Positions 32,476-42,443 of a DNA stretch of 64,000 nucleotides are shown in pieces. Each line of letters opens with the position of its first letter. Position 1 is the stretch's first letter. A program made the position numbers and the translations under genes. The stretch covers positions 208,907,435 through 208,971,434 of the forward strand of contig NC_080572.1 of NCBI RefSeq assembly GCF_030247185.1, written 5' to 3'. The notes under the pieces were generated by a model. It saw only the letters and a program-made list of their open reading frames with translations. It did no database searches and was not told the DNA's origin. Source of the DNA: Malaya genurostris. Taxonomy: Eukaryota; Arthropoda; Insecta; Diptera; Culicidae.

Positions 32476-32905
32476 GAGCCGGAAATTGTTTTCATTGGAT
32501 TCAAAAACCTCTTTTTACGAAGTTGATTCGTAAAAAAAGTTTACATTATTTGGGATTTCATTCGTAAAAAAAGATTACGTTATTTGGGATTTGATTCGTA
32601 AAAAGAGTTACGTAAAAAGAGGTAACGTAAAAAAAGTGTTCGTAAACGGAGGTTTGGGTGTACTAACGCAGACATTTGCTAATCTCGACTAATTTAATGG
32701 GATTTTAGACCTTTCAGGCCTTGATTTTGACGGTGATCACATAGCCTTTTTATACAAGGCGCAAAGCAACGCAAGTTTTAATATATGTCTCAAAAACTAT
32801 ATGCTCACCCTTTAATTTTCGATCCCTTGAATGAGAAAGTCGAGGTGATTCTACAGAGCCCGAGTAAATAAATTAAAAATCCTTTCATTTCTAATTTCTT
32901 TTCAG
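32476..32905 (+). other. Right end of the TIR element, then intron end with 3' splice site
   Basis: After the TIR (ending 32660) about 240 bases of AT-rich sequence lead to the acceptor ATTTCTTTTCAG at 32894-32905. The pyrimidine tract and AG are of good quality. This is the 3' end of the intron before the last KLF exon. The upstream exon with the first zinc finger is not in the window, so the intron exceeds the distance I can see, or the exon was missed. Confidence 0.65.
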
Positions 32906-33081
32906 GCGAAAAACCCTACAAATGCTCGTGGGAAGGATGCGAGTGGCGATTCGCCCGTAGCGATGAGCTTACCCGTCACTACCGGAAGCATACCGGAGCG
33001 AAGCCATTCAAATGCCGGCACTGTGACCGCTGCTTCTCCCGTTCGGACCATCTGGCACTGCACATGAAACGTCATGCATAA
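32906..33081 (+). CDS. luna: Krüppel-like factor (luna/KLF6-7 type), terminal coding exon
   Basis: The exon encodes the second and third C2H2 zinc fingers and the C-terminus of a Krüppel-like transcription factor, which binds GC/CACCC boxes in the nucleus. After a phase-1 junction (GC completes a Gly codon) the reading is EKPYKCSWEGCEWRFARSDE, then TRHYRKHTGAKPFKC, then CDRCFSRSDHLALHMKRHA and TAA. Finger 2 is C-x4-C-x12-H-x3-H and finger 3 is C-x2-C-x12-H-x3-H. The DNA-contact residues (RSDEL-R and RSDHL-L) are those of the family. Ending directly after the last finger is typical of KLF6/7, whose fly member is luna. The first finger and the activation domain must lie upstream, beyond the window or in an unseen exon. 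The symbol is an inference from this short stretch. Confidence 0.85.
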
Positions 33082-35130
33082 ACCGCAGGAAGCTGAAAAA
33101 TATGCCATCGGCATCCGATTGAAAGAGCTTGCAGCATCGCGCTATGTCACCCACACACACACATCCACATTCACCGCACAGACACACTAACACAGACACA
33201 CACAAACAAGCGCGCCTCACATCAGAAGGACAAAGTCATCATCCCGTTAAGATGATTACGTTTGAAAATGGGTTTTTGCTAAACAAGCAAACATTTAAAT
33301 GCACTACTTAGAGGAGGTCGCAGTAGACTTCTGCCATCAACATCATCATAATCATCATAATCATCAACAACAACAACAACAACATCCCAGTTACTGTCGC
33401 AGTCGTCCCTGAATAAACACATCATTATCTAGAAAAGTTTTCTCATTAGGCTATTAAAGCTATTTTACACCAGGACGTAAGCTGATATAGGAATGCGAGT
33501 GAGAACACGATGGTAGCGGAATAAAACAAACGCAATCCAGTTTAACAGCATAAATTAACTATTATAAAGTTGCACATTTATGAATTCCAAAACGTTTTCG
33601 GATAACCAAAATTTAAGTATTTGGCATTAGGATCGGTAAGAGGAAATTGTTATATAAGCGATAATGTCTCATTGTATTTTGCTTAGTTTGTAAGGAACAC
33701 ATCACCCAACCCCTCCGTGGCTTTACGACCACACGTTTACGGTTCACCCCATCATGATTCATTGGAGAATTTTCCAGTTCATGTTATTTTAAATGCTTTC
33801 ATATATGTATGTATATATATATTTTTTGTTATTGTCGGAAATTAGACTTTTGTCAGGGACAGTGCACAAAGTTTTACCGAACGTGGCCATTTTAGATTGT
33901 AGTTTATTGATTTGTTTATTTTTTTTCGTTAAGGGCTTTTAGTAGGTAAGATATGATTTATAAAAAAACCGATTAGTTCTCATTTTCAGGGCGTTAGCAA
34001 AGCGCGAATGTAAAGCAGGAATGATCACATCAAACAGAAAGTAAACCATCACTGCCAAACCATAAATACTAGTGACTATTCGATTAGGGTTAAACGAAAG
34101 GTATTCAACTTTGCTAGTTCTGTTTTTACAAGTTTCCGATTTTTATTCACTTTCCGCTTTCCAATATTGGTTGTTACTTTTTTCATGTCTATCATAGAAA
34201 CATAAAAAAAAACATATCCTGCCTTTGAATTGTATCATTCTTAATGTTATTGTAGGAGATTGTATTGTACAGAACGTAAAGCAGCGTCATTTGACAGCTC
34301 AAAAAAATCTTTGTTTTCATTCGATTCATTACAAAAATATGTCGGGCAATACTCAGCTTGCTAATTCATTAGAGTAGGACAACAGTACTCACTAGAGACA
34401 AAGGAAAAAAAACAAAAAGCATCTACATATTCATGCGTGATTGTGCGTTTTAAAAACAGCCAACATTAAAAAAACACACACATCGAGACACACGAGACAG
34501 TATAGACACTGCGATTAATAGGTACTACGAAACATTGACTCAAAACATCCCAGAGGAAGAGGAAAATAAAACCAGAGAAAAAAAAATGAATGAACTAAAT
34601 GAACAGTCTATCGTTTGCGTGATGCAATTTCTGTGATCTGCATTTTTTCGAGCGACCGGTCAGAGGTCAGGTTTATACTTGTAACAACAAATCACCCATC
34701 GTGGTGCCATAGTAGCAAAATATATTAAAACGATGGAACCACTAACCGAGGGCAGCCCCGCGAGCAGAGGACGAACGAAGGGGTTCGAAAAGTCGCGAGC
34801 TTGCCCGGGTGAGTAAAGCCTAGCTGAATATTCACCGATTGATGCTGTATAGAGTTGTAGTAGCGAATAAAATGTGTTTTCTTGTGTATGATAAACCACA
34901 CAAAAAAAATGTTGTAGAAGTATGCTTAAAAGCGGGAATGAACAATGTGAACGTTAGGAGGCAACATTGCGGGGGAAATGTAGAGTACATATTTTAAAAC
35001 AAGGTTTTAGAACGATAGCCGAATTTTCATCATCGATCACGCGCATTTTCGTCGTAGATAGTTTCTACTGGTTTAGAGTATTGGTGATTTCAGTTAAGTA
35101 AAACGGTTACATCCAAAGACAGAAAAAATC
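33082..35130 (+). other. Probable 3' UTR of the KLF gene
   Basis: Directly after the stop comes repeat-free sequence with CA-rich (33148-33212) and CAT/CAA-rich (33336-33383) runs and several AATAAA signals (33412-33417, 33520-33525, 34565-34570). The run of simple repeats and absence of transposons up to about 35100 fits a long 3' UTR, common for this gene type. The true polyadenylation site cannot be chosen from sequence alone. Overlapping minus-strand ORFs of 70 codons are antisense shadows of the zinc-finger exon. Confidence 0.5.
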
Positions 35131-35824
35131 AGAGCATACTTTGTTGGAAACATTATAACCATTAGTTTTATTGGCAACTCTTCTTTTTTTCTTGACCATA
35201 TAAAACTATTTGAATCATCGTGTTGGGAACGTCGTTTGTCTTTCACTATACCTCATGAATTCTACCAATAATTATTCATTTCACCTTAAGGGGAAAAGCT
35301 GAAGCAATTTTCTCTACTGCCGGTGAGTGGAAATACAAAAATGAAATGTCAGTTCAAGTAGCACATTGTCAAAAATTACCGTCATCTTATTACCTGATTG
35401 GTTTGAATTATATCAGAGATTCAAACAAACAAATTACCGTGAGCCAGATGTCACAAGAGCGACAATGGTCAGTTTTGCGCAGTGGCATCGGGTCTTCTCT
35501 AATAAAGTGTTTTTTTTTTGAGTCCAAAGTAAAGGCTGACGAAAGGTACACTCTTACCAGCAGCTACCTAATTTTGGATCACAACCTACCCAAAATCAAC
35601 TAAAGTGCATCTTCCCAATTTTAGGTAACGAGTGATAACCTCAAAATTTAGGTAAATGTAATGTCGTTTTCGCTTCATACCAAACCTAACCCAGTTCCCG
35701 CCCTAACCGCTGTCAAACCGTTTGTTTGAAGCTAGTTTCGAACCTAGTTTCAACGTTGTTGAACTGAAAATCGAGTAGGTTTCAAATCGGTTTTTTGTAT
35801 CAGGTTTGCTCAAACCCCCGTTTG
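35131..35824. other. Non-coding stretch, possible repeat at its end
   Basis: No gene is visible. The part from about 35570 to 35824 (AAAATTTAGGTAA, AACCTAACCCAG, TTGTTTGAAGCTAGTTTCGA) looks like an interspersed repeat but I found no second copy here. It borders the transposase remnant that starts at 35825. Confidence 0.35.
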
Positions 35825-36400
35825 TTTGATGAAACTACCCTGAGGCAGTTCTTGGCACATTTGTTCCATATTTTGGTCATCCGCTTCATTATTGCCCAAA
35901 ATCTCTCGATGCCCCGGAACTGCAGATGGGTGGATTTATGTGTTTATCGATTAAATCTACGTTATTGTCGCGGTACCACTGGATGACTTCCCGGCTGTAT
36001 GGGCTACTCGCCAAATCTACCCAAAATTTCACGAGACCTTCATGGGCTTTGATGGAAGGTAATACGCGGTTTTTAAGTTATTCTACCTTTTACAGCTTCG
36101 AATCCATCGTTTTATTCGTCCCGAATATTTTGGTCTTTGCTCCGCAGCTGCATGTCCCTTGCCAAATGATCAGTTTTTGGCAAATTTGTGTATGGAAGCA
36201 AACTTAAACTTTGCAGGAACATCTCCTCGTGCCGTCTCCATATAGAATTTTTGGCCTGGAAGCTGTCCGAAAACCGTTTCGACGTAGGTTTCATCGTCGA
36301 TGAGCAGGCATCCTTGGTACTTCGTCAAAATCTGCTGGTACCATTTCCGAGCTCGAGTTTTGGTGATTTCATTATCTGATAGTTCAGGGTTTTCTTTGAC
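35825..36400 (-). pseudogene. ITmD37-like transposase remnant, copy 1
   Basis: On the minus strand the pieces YQGCLLIDDETYVETVFGQL (first catalytic Asp), PGQKFYMETARGDVPAKFKF, GTCSCGAKTKIFGTNKTMDS, LVKFWVDLASSPYS (second Asp) and VIQWYRDNNVDLIDKHINPP follow in order with frame changes and stops. This is a decayed IS630/Tc1/mariner-superfamily transposase resembling the mosquito ITmD37 type. A second piece of the same family is at 37215-37500. The spacing of the last acidic residue cannot be fixed, so the subfamily is tentative. Confidence 0.7.
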
Positions 36401-36420
36401 GGTTCACAGCACCTTCTGGT

Positions 36421-37081
36421 TCAGGTTACTTCTGGTTCTGGTTCTGTCTCCTTGTCCAGATTATCACATGACTTACCGTAGTGAACAGCTTTTTGGCAAT
36501 ATTGACATGTGGCCATCTGATTGTCATAGATAACAAGTGATTTGCACGAGATTCTTGTATCCTGACCGAAAGTCACATAAGAAGGTATAGACCTCTGCAA
36601 GCGCATGCGTAACAAACGTACGCCATTTAGAATACCGGGGAAAAGTTCTTCCACTTTTCTTTTTCGATAGAGAGAATCTCTCCGTTATGGGACATAGTTT
36701 TGCGAATATAAGGATCGATGATGCTTGAAGGAAGATCATGCACACGCACTTCTATAGCACTATCTTCCATATATGATATACTGGAATGTTGTACTTAATG
36801 TTTTCATGCTCCACATAGTGCACATTGTTATTGTCTTTTGCGAATTGAATTGCATCCAACTCTTAATAAAACTGGATGTAAAGAACATTATTCGTCTTAT
36901 TGCATTGAAGTAAATGCACACGTTTAATGTCAAGATGCATTTGCTCTTTAAGCAAACCTTCAAGTTCTCGTATCGAAGGTCGAATTGCACTGCCTGAAGT
37001 CAACAATAATTGTCTTCTTTCATAGAGAAGGTAGCTTTTGTTCGTTTGGTTCACTGATTTCGAGATCGTTCTATTGTTCAC
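36421..37081 (-). pseudogene. LINE ORF1 (gag-like) remnant with zinc-knuckle motif
   Basis: The minus strand carries, in shifting frames, SIRELEGLLKEQMHLDIKRV, a HDLPSSI/IRKTMSHNGEILSI-type stretch, FPGILNGVRLLRMRLQRSIP-SYVTFG, and MATCQYCQKAVHYGKSC, a CCHC-like knuckle. It belongs to a LINE ORF1 family, possibly the LOA/Loner type. A smaller relative lies at 50254-50700. It is cut into at least three frames and is not functional. Confidence 0.7.
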
Positions 37082-37214
37082 TAAACAATACTTTACCTGG
37101 TTTCTTCCGTCCCGAACGTAAGCGGTTTTGTTTTATCGACTGACTTGGATGAGATGTGAAAGCGAACTGAAAAAATGCTATTGATAAACTTCGAAAGCTG
37201 CTAAAGCAAAATCA

Positions 37215-37500
37215 GTCCTTTTATCTTAATTTTAGGTTAGTTGAGAAGTTCCGTTTTCAGGCCACAACTGCAAATCGCTTGCCAAAGCTTAATTGTCTTC
37301 TTAAACATGTCGTCAAAAATGAACTTGAATCTTCCCGATACATCCACGTATCCAATCGCAGCGTAAAACTTTTGACCGGGAAGATACTTAAAATCGAATT
37401 TGATGTGTGTTTCGTCATCAATCAAAGTGCATTCCTGTTGGGCCACCAAAACATGGTCGTGCAAGAGTTTTACTACTGTGGAACAAAAAAAAATAATAAG
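37215..37500 (-). pseudogene. ITmD37-like transposase remnant, copy 2
   Basis: A 75-codon frame reads CTLIDDETHIKFDFKYLPGQ, KFYAAIGYVDVSGRFKF and LWQAICSCGLKTELLN. It aligns with the first copy at LIDDET...LPGQKFY...CSCG but is clearly diverged, so these are two insertions and not a duplication. Neither end of the transposon could be found. Confidence 0.75.
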
Positions 37501-37509
37501 ACTTTGTTC

Positions 37510-37790
37510 ATAATTTCAAAATTCCTTATTTATTCTTTCAAATCTACTTCGTCGCCCTCAAAGTAATCCCCCCGGTCCCAATACACTTGTGACGATAATT
37601 TTTCCAATCCTCGAAACGCGCGTAGCGATTCACGTTTGATGTCTTCAATTGACTCAAAACGGTTTCCCCGAAGCGATCGTTTAAGTTTGTTGAATAGCCA
37701 GAAGAATACTGTGGTTGCGGAACGATATTGGTTGAATTTTTAGCGTCACGAAGAATCAATGCATTAATTCTGGCCACTTTGCACGAATAC
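37510..37790 (-). pseudogene. mariner-type transposase C-terminus remnant
   Basis: The minus strand contains LNDRFGETVLSQLKTSNVNR, RFEDWKNYRHKCIGTGG and, in the next frame, DYFEGDEVDLKE followed by a stop. The FEDWKK...HKCI...DYFEGD ending is typical of mariner transposases of the Mos1/GVQW-containing type. It is a different family from the mariners at 8861 and 50710. Confidence 0.65.
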
Positions 37791-37989
37791 TACCTCAGGT
37801 ACCCAATTATATTTTGTTTAGGTTTTGTTATCATTGATATTCTATCAAATTTCAAGCTTTATACTTGAACATTTATAAAAGTTACGCTCTCTTGAGTACG
37901 TCTGCGTTTGTGCGTAGTCCATTTTGTATAATTTTCAAAATAGAATTGAATTTGTAACAACAAGTTTCCATTAAAATTTGCGTTAAAAC

Positions 37990-38580
37990 CGGTTTTAATG
38001 GAGCGACGATATTGCAAATTTTAGAAGAGTGTTTCGACAACGATACTCTGAAGAAAACAGTCGTTTATCAGTGGCACGAACGTTTTAGAAGTGACCGTAA
38101 GTCTATGAATGATAATGAGAGAAGCGGTAGACCATCGACATTGCAAATCGTCGAAAACATCAACAAAATCAAAGAATGGATGACCGTAGACCGCAAATTA
38201 ACGTTTGCGTGAAGCAATTCATCGAAAAAAAAACAGATTTGTAGGCAAATAACTCGCGGATCTTGCACCACAATACGGCACCTTCGCCCAATGGCATCGT
38301 AATTCGAGAAATTTTGGTTAAAAACGAAACAAATACCACCGAAATCATCTGATTTGGCTCCATGCGACTTTTTCTTATTCGGTCGGCTCAAGAAACCGCG
38401 AACTCAGCACTCAAAAAATCGTAGATGGCTCTTATGGCCATACTGGGAACTGAAAATAAAAAGGAAGTTTCGAGGATTGAATCAAGCTCTGGCATAAATG
38501 TGTTGCAGTCGATGGAGAGTACTTTGAAGGGGACAGTATCGATTTTGATGAATAATCTTGTATTTTCACTTTCTGAATAA
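37990..38580 (+). pseudogene. mariner-type transposase remnant, joined N- and C-terminal pieces
   Basis: The plus strand gives the helix-turn-helix start (ILEECFDNDTLKKTVVYQWH, RFRSDRKSMNDNERSGRPST), then jumps to a C-terminal piece with SDLAPCDFFLFGRLKKPR-like sequence and HKCVAVDGEYFEGDSIDFDE-stop. The central catalytic part is missing. Its 3' end block (GATGG(A/G)GAGTACTTTGAAGG) recurs alone at 54831-54925. A central piece of the same kind of transposase lies next to it in reverse (38585-38820). Confidence 0.65.
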
Positions 38581-38584
38581 ATTC

Positions 38585-38820
38585 GGGCAACTTTTCGATC
38601 ACGGTAGTAGCTTCACGCAACTGACGCGTAACACTCAAACAGTATTCTTTGTTGACAGTTTGGCCGGTCGGAAGGAATTCGGAGTGCACCACACCTCGAT
38701 AATCAATGAAAACTGTCAACGGTGTACCTTGATTTGGACGTGGTTCGTCGTCAACGAACCCTCTTTGAACAACTTGTACCAATCAAAAACACTTGCTCGC
38801 GACATACAAATATCACCGAA
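38585..38820 (-). pseudogene. mariner-type transposase, central piece in reverse
   Basis: The frame encodes VQRGFVDDEPRPNQGTPLTV, FIDYRGVVHSEFLPTGQTVN and KEYCLSVTRQLREA, the region around the FDYRG-VHHEFLP motif between the first and second catalytic Asp in mariners. Its orientation is opposite to the pieces at 37990-38580, although together they would make up most of one transposase. This implies an internal inversion or two insertions. Confidence 0.65.
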
Positions 38821-39194
38821 GGCCTTTTGCAGTATTCTGAATTTGATTCCGCACACAAAATGTGATGGAACTTCTTTGTCAAATCATTTTACTCATTGTA
38901 GAAATCGCTTATTGCACTTTTAATCCGTCAGAAAGACAGAGGTCAGACAGTCATACCAACCTAGAAAAAAAAATATTTCAAAAGTCCTACTACTTTTTGT
39001 CCACAGTAGTACACATTTTTTGGCTACAGAATTATGAAAATTAATAATTGTTCTTCGCTTCTACCAAAATGTTGAAAAATTGCGTTTCTCACCCTAAATG
39101 CAATGAAATAGCTCAATTCTCGAAGAAAATATATTGATACATATAGGAATATTACAATATTTTCATAAGACAGGGCATTTGAGAACACTTTACT

Positions 39195-39400
39195 CCCCGG
39201 GTTGGCGGTTCAATGCATAGGGCACTGGTCTTACAAATCAGTTGTCGTATGTTCGAGCCCCGACCTGTAAGGATTCGTACTGTCAGTAGAATCGTGTAGC
39301 ACCAGCCATGCAATGGTTCTGTACACTGTGAATCGACTGCGAAGTCTGTTGAAACACAAGGTCAAATTCCACTACAGGAATGTAATACCAAGGCTTTTTT
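39195..39400 (+). repeat. SINE family B, copy with Pol III head
   Basis: The head reads GGCGGTTCAATGCATAGGG (A-box region) and TATGTTCGAGCCCCGACC (B box), a tRNA-derived promoter. The body shares GTA-(C/A)(C/T)-AGC(C/T)ATGCAAT, TTCTGTAC and GGAATGTAAT blocks with 888-1010. It ends near AAGGCTTTTTT. The block just before it (39085-39192) is a copy of 27380-27495. Confidence 0.7.
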
Positions 39401-41790
39401 ACCCTACTTTCACTATTGCTTTTTTTTCATTTCCGCTTAACTGCTTATACCTTTCCCTGATTTACTTTCAGAGCGTTATTTTATTTTTATTCATTGGTTA
39501 TTAGTTTTCATCTTTAGTATCCTACTGCCTAAATTGTCTTCAATTATTCCACTGTTCAATAACAAACTATGGCTCTTGAAACGAACTTTGTACATCCTGA
39601 CACTTAAATTTACTCAATAAACGAATTTAAAAGCAACGACTTTCATCACCAACACTTGGAAACCGGTAGGAGTTTCGGCGACACGCGGTGTGACATTTTG
39701 TTCCAAATTTTCATCATTTCCATCAGGGAGAGTAGTATGCACAATCTGCATTAATCATGCATCCACCCACTTCCCATATGCAGTCGTCACACGTTGGCAA
39801 AAATTTTAGATCAAATTTAGCATAAAATCGTGGAGAAACTGATTGAAAATGAACAGTGAAAAAATGTGTCAAAATAGTATTATTCAAAGACTGGGTAATT
39901 TTTTACGTATTTTAAAAAAAGAAAACTAGAGAAATCTAAAACACGTAACGATATAAAAAAATCAACAACACTAAAACAACTAGAATTCAGAGAGAAACCC
40001 ACGAAGGAGGACTTTATACAATTCTGTTCAATTGATGTAATTACTATAAAGTCAATAATCGATCGAGGGCTCTGACACTCGGTTGCATGCTTCCTGTATG
40101 GTAAACTTGTTTTTTTTTCTCTCTTGCTATTCTTACTCGGCTTCCCAAGGTAACCGCTGCTCAAGCGCCATTGTTTTTCTTGTGCCCATTTCAGAAACCA
40201 TACAACGCAATAAGAAAAAAGTTCAACAAAACAAACAGGAATGCAATAAATAAGACAGAACAAACCACAACCAACAGAGAGAAAAAACACAGCACAAACA
40301 AAAAAATATACCAAGAACACTATGAGCACTGGAATGAAAACAAAGCTATTTATTTCCTTTCATATTGAGAAGAGATGAGAAAATGAATGAGACAACCACA
40401 TACAGAACAGTTGAAGCGGTCGTACTATTTGAGTGTGAAATGGTGTGTACTGCAGTGTAAAAACGAGAACGAACACACGAACACCTTCGCACAGTTCTGA
40501 GCAGTGCTGAGCGTGGGACTCGCCATGTGTGGTGAGGCAAAACTGTAAAGAAAAGAAAGTGTAGTATTTAGCACTATTGTAGAGAAATGGAAAAATAAAT
40601 TGGTGAATACATTAGGCGAATAACTAGCGAAAACCGTAGTTTAGACAAATATATTTTTTACGAACTTTTTTTTTGAGACAAAGAAAAAAATGTATAACAA
40701 AGCAAGAGCAAATTGTAAAGAAAAAAGAACGTAATTGCACGAAAAGGCGCATTCAAAATCACATATTATTTCCCACATACCCACACACACACACATACAG
40801 TCTTTAGGCAATTCTACCAAAATATTCAAACGCAACAACAAAGGCACCCACTAGCACCTTACTTTAGCACATTAGTCCCTACGGAACGTTTCTGGCTTCC
40901 AAGCTGTAATGCCTAAGCTACTTTCGAATGTTTAACCTGTAAGACGCAACCCTAGGTTTAAGGAGTTCATGTTTCCCTCCCTATCGAATGATACCAAAAA
41001 AACCAAAATCTGGAAGAAGAGTAATTTGAATTGTTGCTTGTTTTGTCGTACGACGGATAGCCTTTTAGTTAAGTTCTGTTGATTAATTTTATCCTACTTC
41101 CTACGCCGCTTGGTTGTGCACACGAAGATTTGGTGAGCTTACAAGTTGACCACCAAGCAAACAGAGAATAACAGAAAGAATATTATTATCGGAAGCAAGT
41201 GTAACATAGCGAAAGAACTAAAAAAAATCCAATACGATTAAAGATAAAATTAAAACAATAAAATAAAGAAACGAATTTTATACAAGCTATATTTAAGATA
41301 ATTTAAGAAGGAAATCGTAAAAAAGGAAGAAAAATTAAATAAAAAGAAACTCTATGTTGCGTAAATTAAGGCAATCTACTCTGTAAGCTGTAGAAGTTTT
41401 GTAACAGAATTCCATTTGATTTAGGAGCTAGCAAATGCTGCTAAGAAAAATAATCCGTTATTGGCGAAGCGATAGACAGAAATACTGACTTGTTTAGTTC
41501 TAGTGCAAGATAAAATATGGCAGGACGGCGAAGCTGGCGAATGCTGGCGAATCTGGCGGGGTTTCGATCGAAACGTTCGAGTACTTGTCTACTGGATGTG
41601 TGATGCACAAGAAAGTGAGTTTTTCTAATGAAAAATTTTCGATCAGGAAAATCTGTCTCAAAACCCGAAACGGGGCAAATACGAGTGTTGTTTCTCCGGG
41701 GATCGTTACCTGTGTCAAGTCTTTTCACCTGGGCCATGAATGTCGTGGCCGTAACTCACCACTAAAGATTGATTTTTAGGAAATATAGGA
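39401..41790. other. Repeat-free, A-rich non-coding block
   Basis: No transposon fragments were recognised. A-rich runs with AAGAAAAAA and several AATAAA motifs (for example 41257-41262) give it a 3'-UTR-like look, so it could be distal 3' UTR of the KLF gene split off by insertions, or plain intergenic DNA. The 149-codon minus-strand ORF at 39880-40329 is hydrophobic but low in complexity and resembles no protein. Confidence 0.35.
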
Positions 41791-41794
41791 ATTG

Positions 41795-42100
41795 ATTTAA
41801 AAACTCACCAAAATTTATGAAATCGCCAGAACGATAATAATTCAATGTTTGAAGATGTTGGCCGCGGTTTCGCTATCTCCAACATATCGACCAGTTTTCC
41901 CGAGTAATACCATCGGCCCATAATCCACACCAAACAGTGACTTTTTTGGGATCCATTAATAGTTGTTGAAATGCTTCTGGCTGCGTCATTTTTGCTTGTT
42001 GACGTATCCATTCAAGCAGAAATAAGTTTCGTCACTGAACACAATTTTTCGATAAAAAAGTAAATCTTCCTCCAACTTTACCAGCGCCCATTCCTGGTTA
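41795..42100 (-). pseudogene. Tc1/mariner-superfamily transposase remnant, copy 1
   Basis: The minus strand holds FYRKIVFSDETYFCLNGYV (first catalytic Asp), QQAKMTQPEAFQQLL and DPKKVTVWCGLWADGI in broken frames. The HPEKVTVWCGLW motif marks a transposase family also found at 57790-58080. A MITE (42109) begins nine bases after it and seems to have inserted into the same element. Confidence 0.7.
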
Positions 42101-42108
42101 AATCATTA

Positions 42109-42443
42109 GGTTTTTTACTGTCACTGCTAACCTCAATCGGATGAACACATTTTGACAGTTCAGCAGTACTGTTTGTAAACAGAAATTTCTTTTGTTTGTT
42201 TATTGACAAATTGGATCAGACCATTTACGGTCCGTATCGCCTAAATAAAGTTTTAAAACATTTGTTCACGATTGAATACGGTTCGTTTTTTGATATTTAT
42301 TAAATAAAAGTGACTAGTTGCAAAGTGTAAAGACGATTGTTTTAGATGTGCTCTTCGATTTTTGTTTAAGCTTGTTTGTAAACAGTACCGCTGAACTGTC
42401 AAGGATGAATACTTGTTCATTTGTGTCGTCACGATAAAAAACC
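42109..42443 (+). mobile_element. 335-bp MITE with long terminal inverted repeats, copy 1
   Basis: The ends GGTTTTTTACTGTCAC and, inverted, GGTTTTTTATCGTGAC are bordered by TA. The inverted repeats extend about 75 bp and include TTGACAGTTCAGC(A/G)GTACTG and TTTGTAAACA / TGTTTACAAACA. The centre holds TTTACGGTCC and GTGACTAGTTG. A second copy in opposite orientation is at 44044-44377. TA duplication and size fit a Tc1/mariner-type MITE. Confidence 0.8.

Larger units (their letters stand above)
27676..32660. mobile_element. 5-kb TIR element carrying an expanded internal satellite array
   Basis: The outer ends are inverted repeats: CACCGAAACCTCCATTTACG on the left and, read inward, CACCCAAACCTCCGTTTACG on the right, each bordered by TA (27674-27675 and 32661-32662). 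Next inside on both arms come GTTTACGTTATTTGGGATTT-type sequences. The left arm then opens into a head-to-tail array (about 27830-31736); the right arm holds two or three diverged monomers in reverse (about 32206-32475). About 470 bp between (31737-32205) are unexplained. No transposase is encoded. The TA duplication fits a Tc1/mariner-group or similar mobiliser, but this is inferred. Confidence 0.7.

Noticed and set aside
32902..33220. Minus-strand ORFs over the KLF exon
   Set aside because: They are antisense to a strongly conserved zinc-finger sequence and its CA-rich flank.
39880..40329. 149-codon hydrophobic minus-strand ORF
   Set aside because: Composition follows from T-rich sequence on that strand (A-rich on plus). 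No family resemblance, no splice or promoter support.
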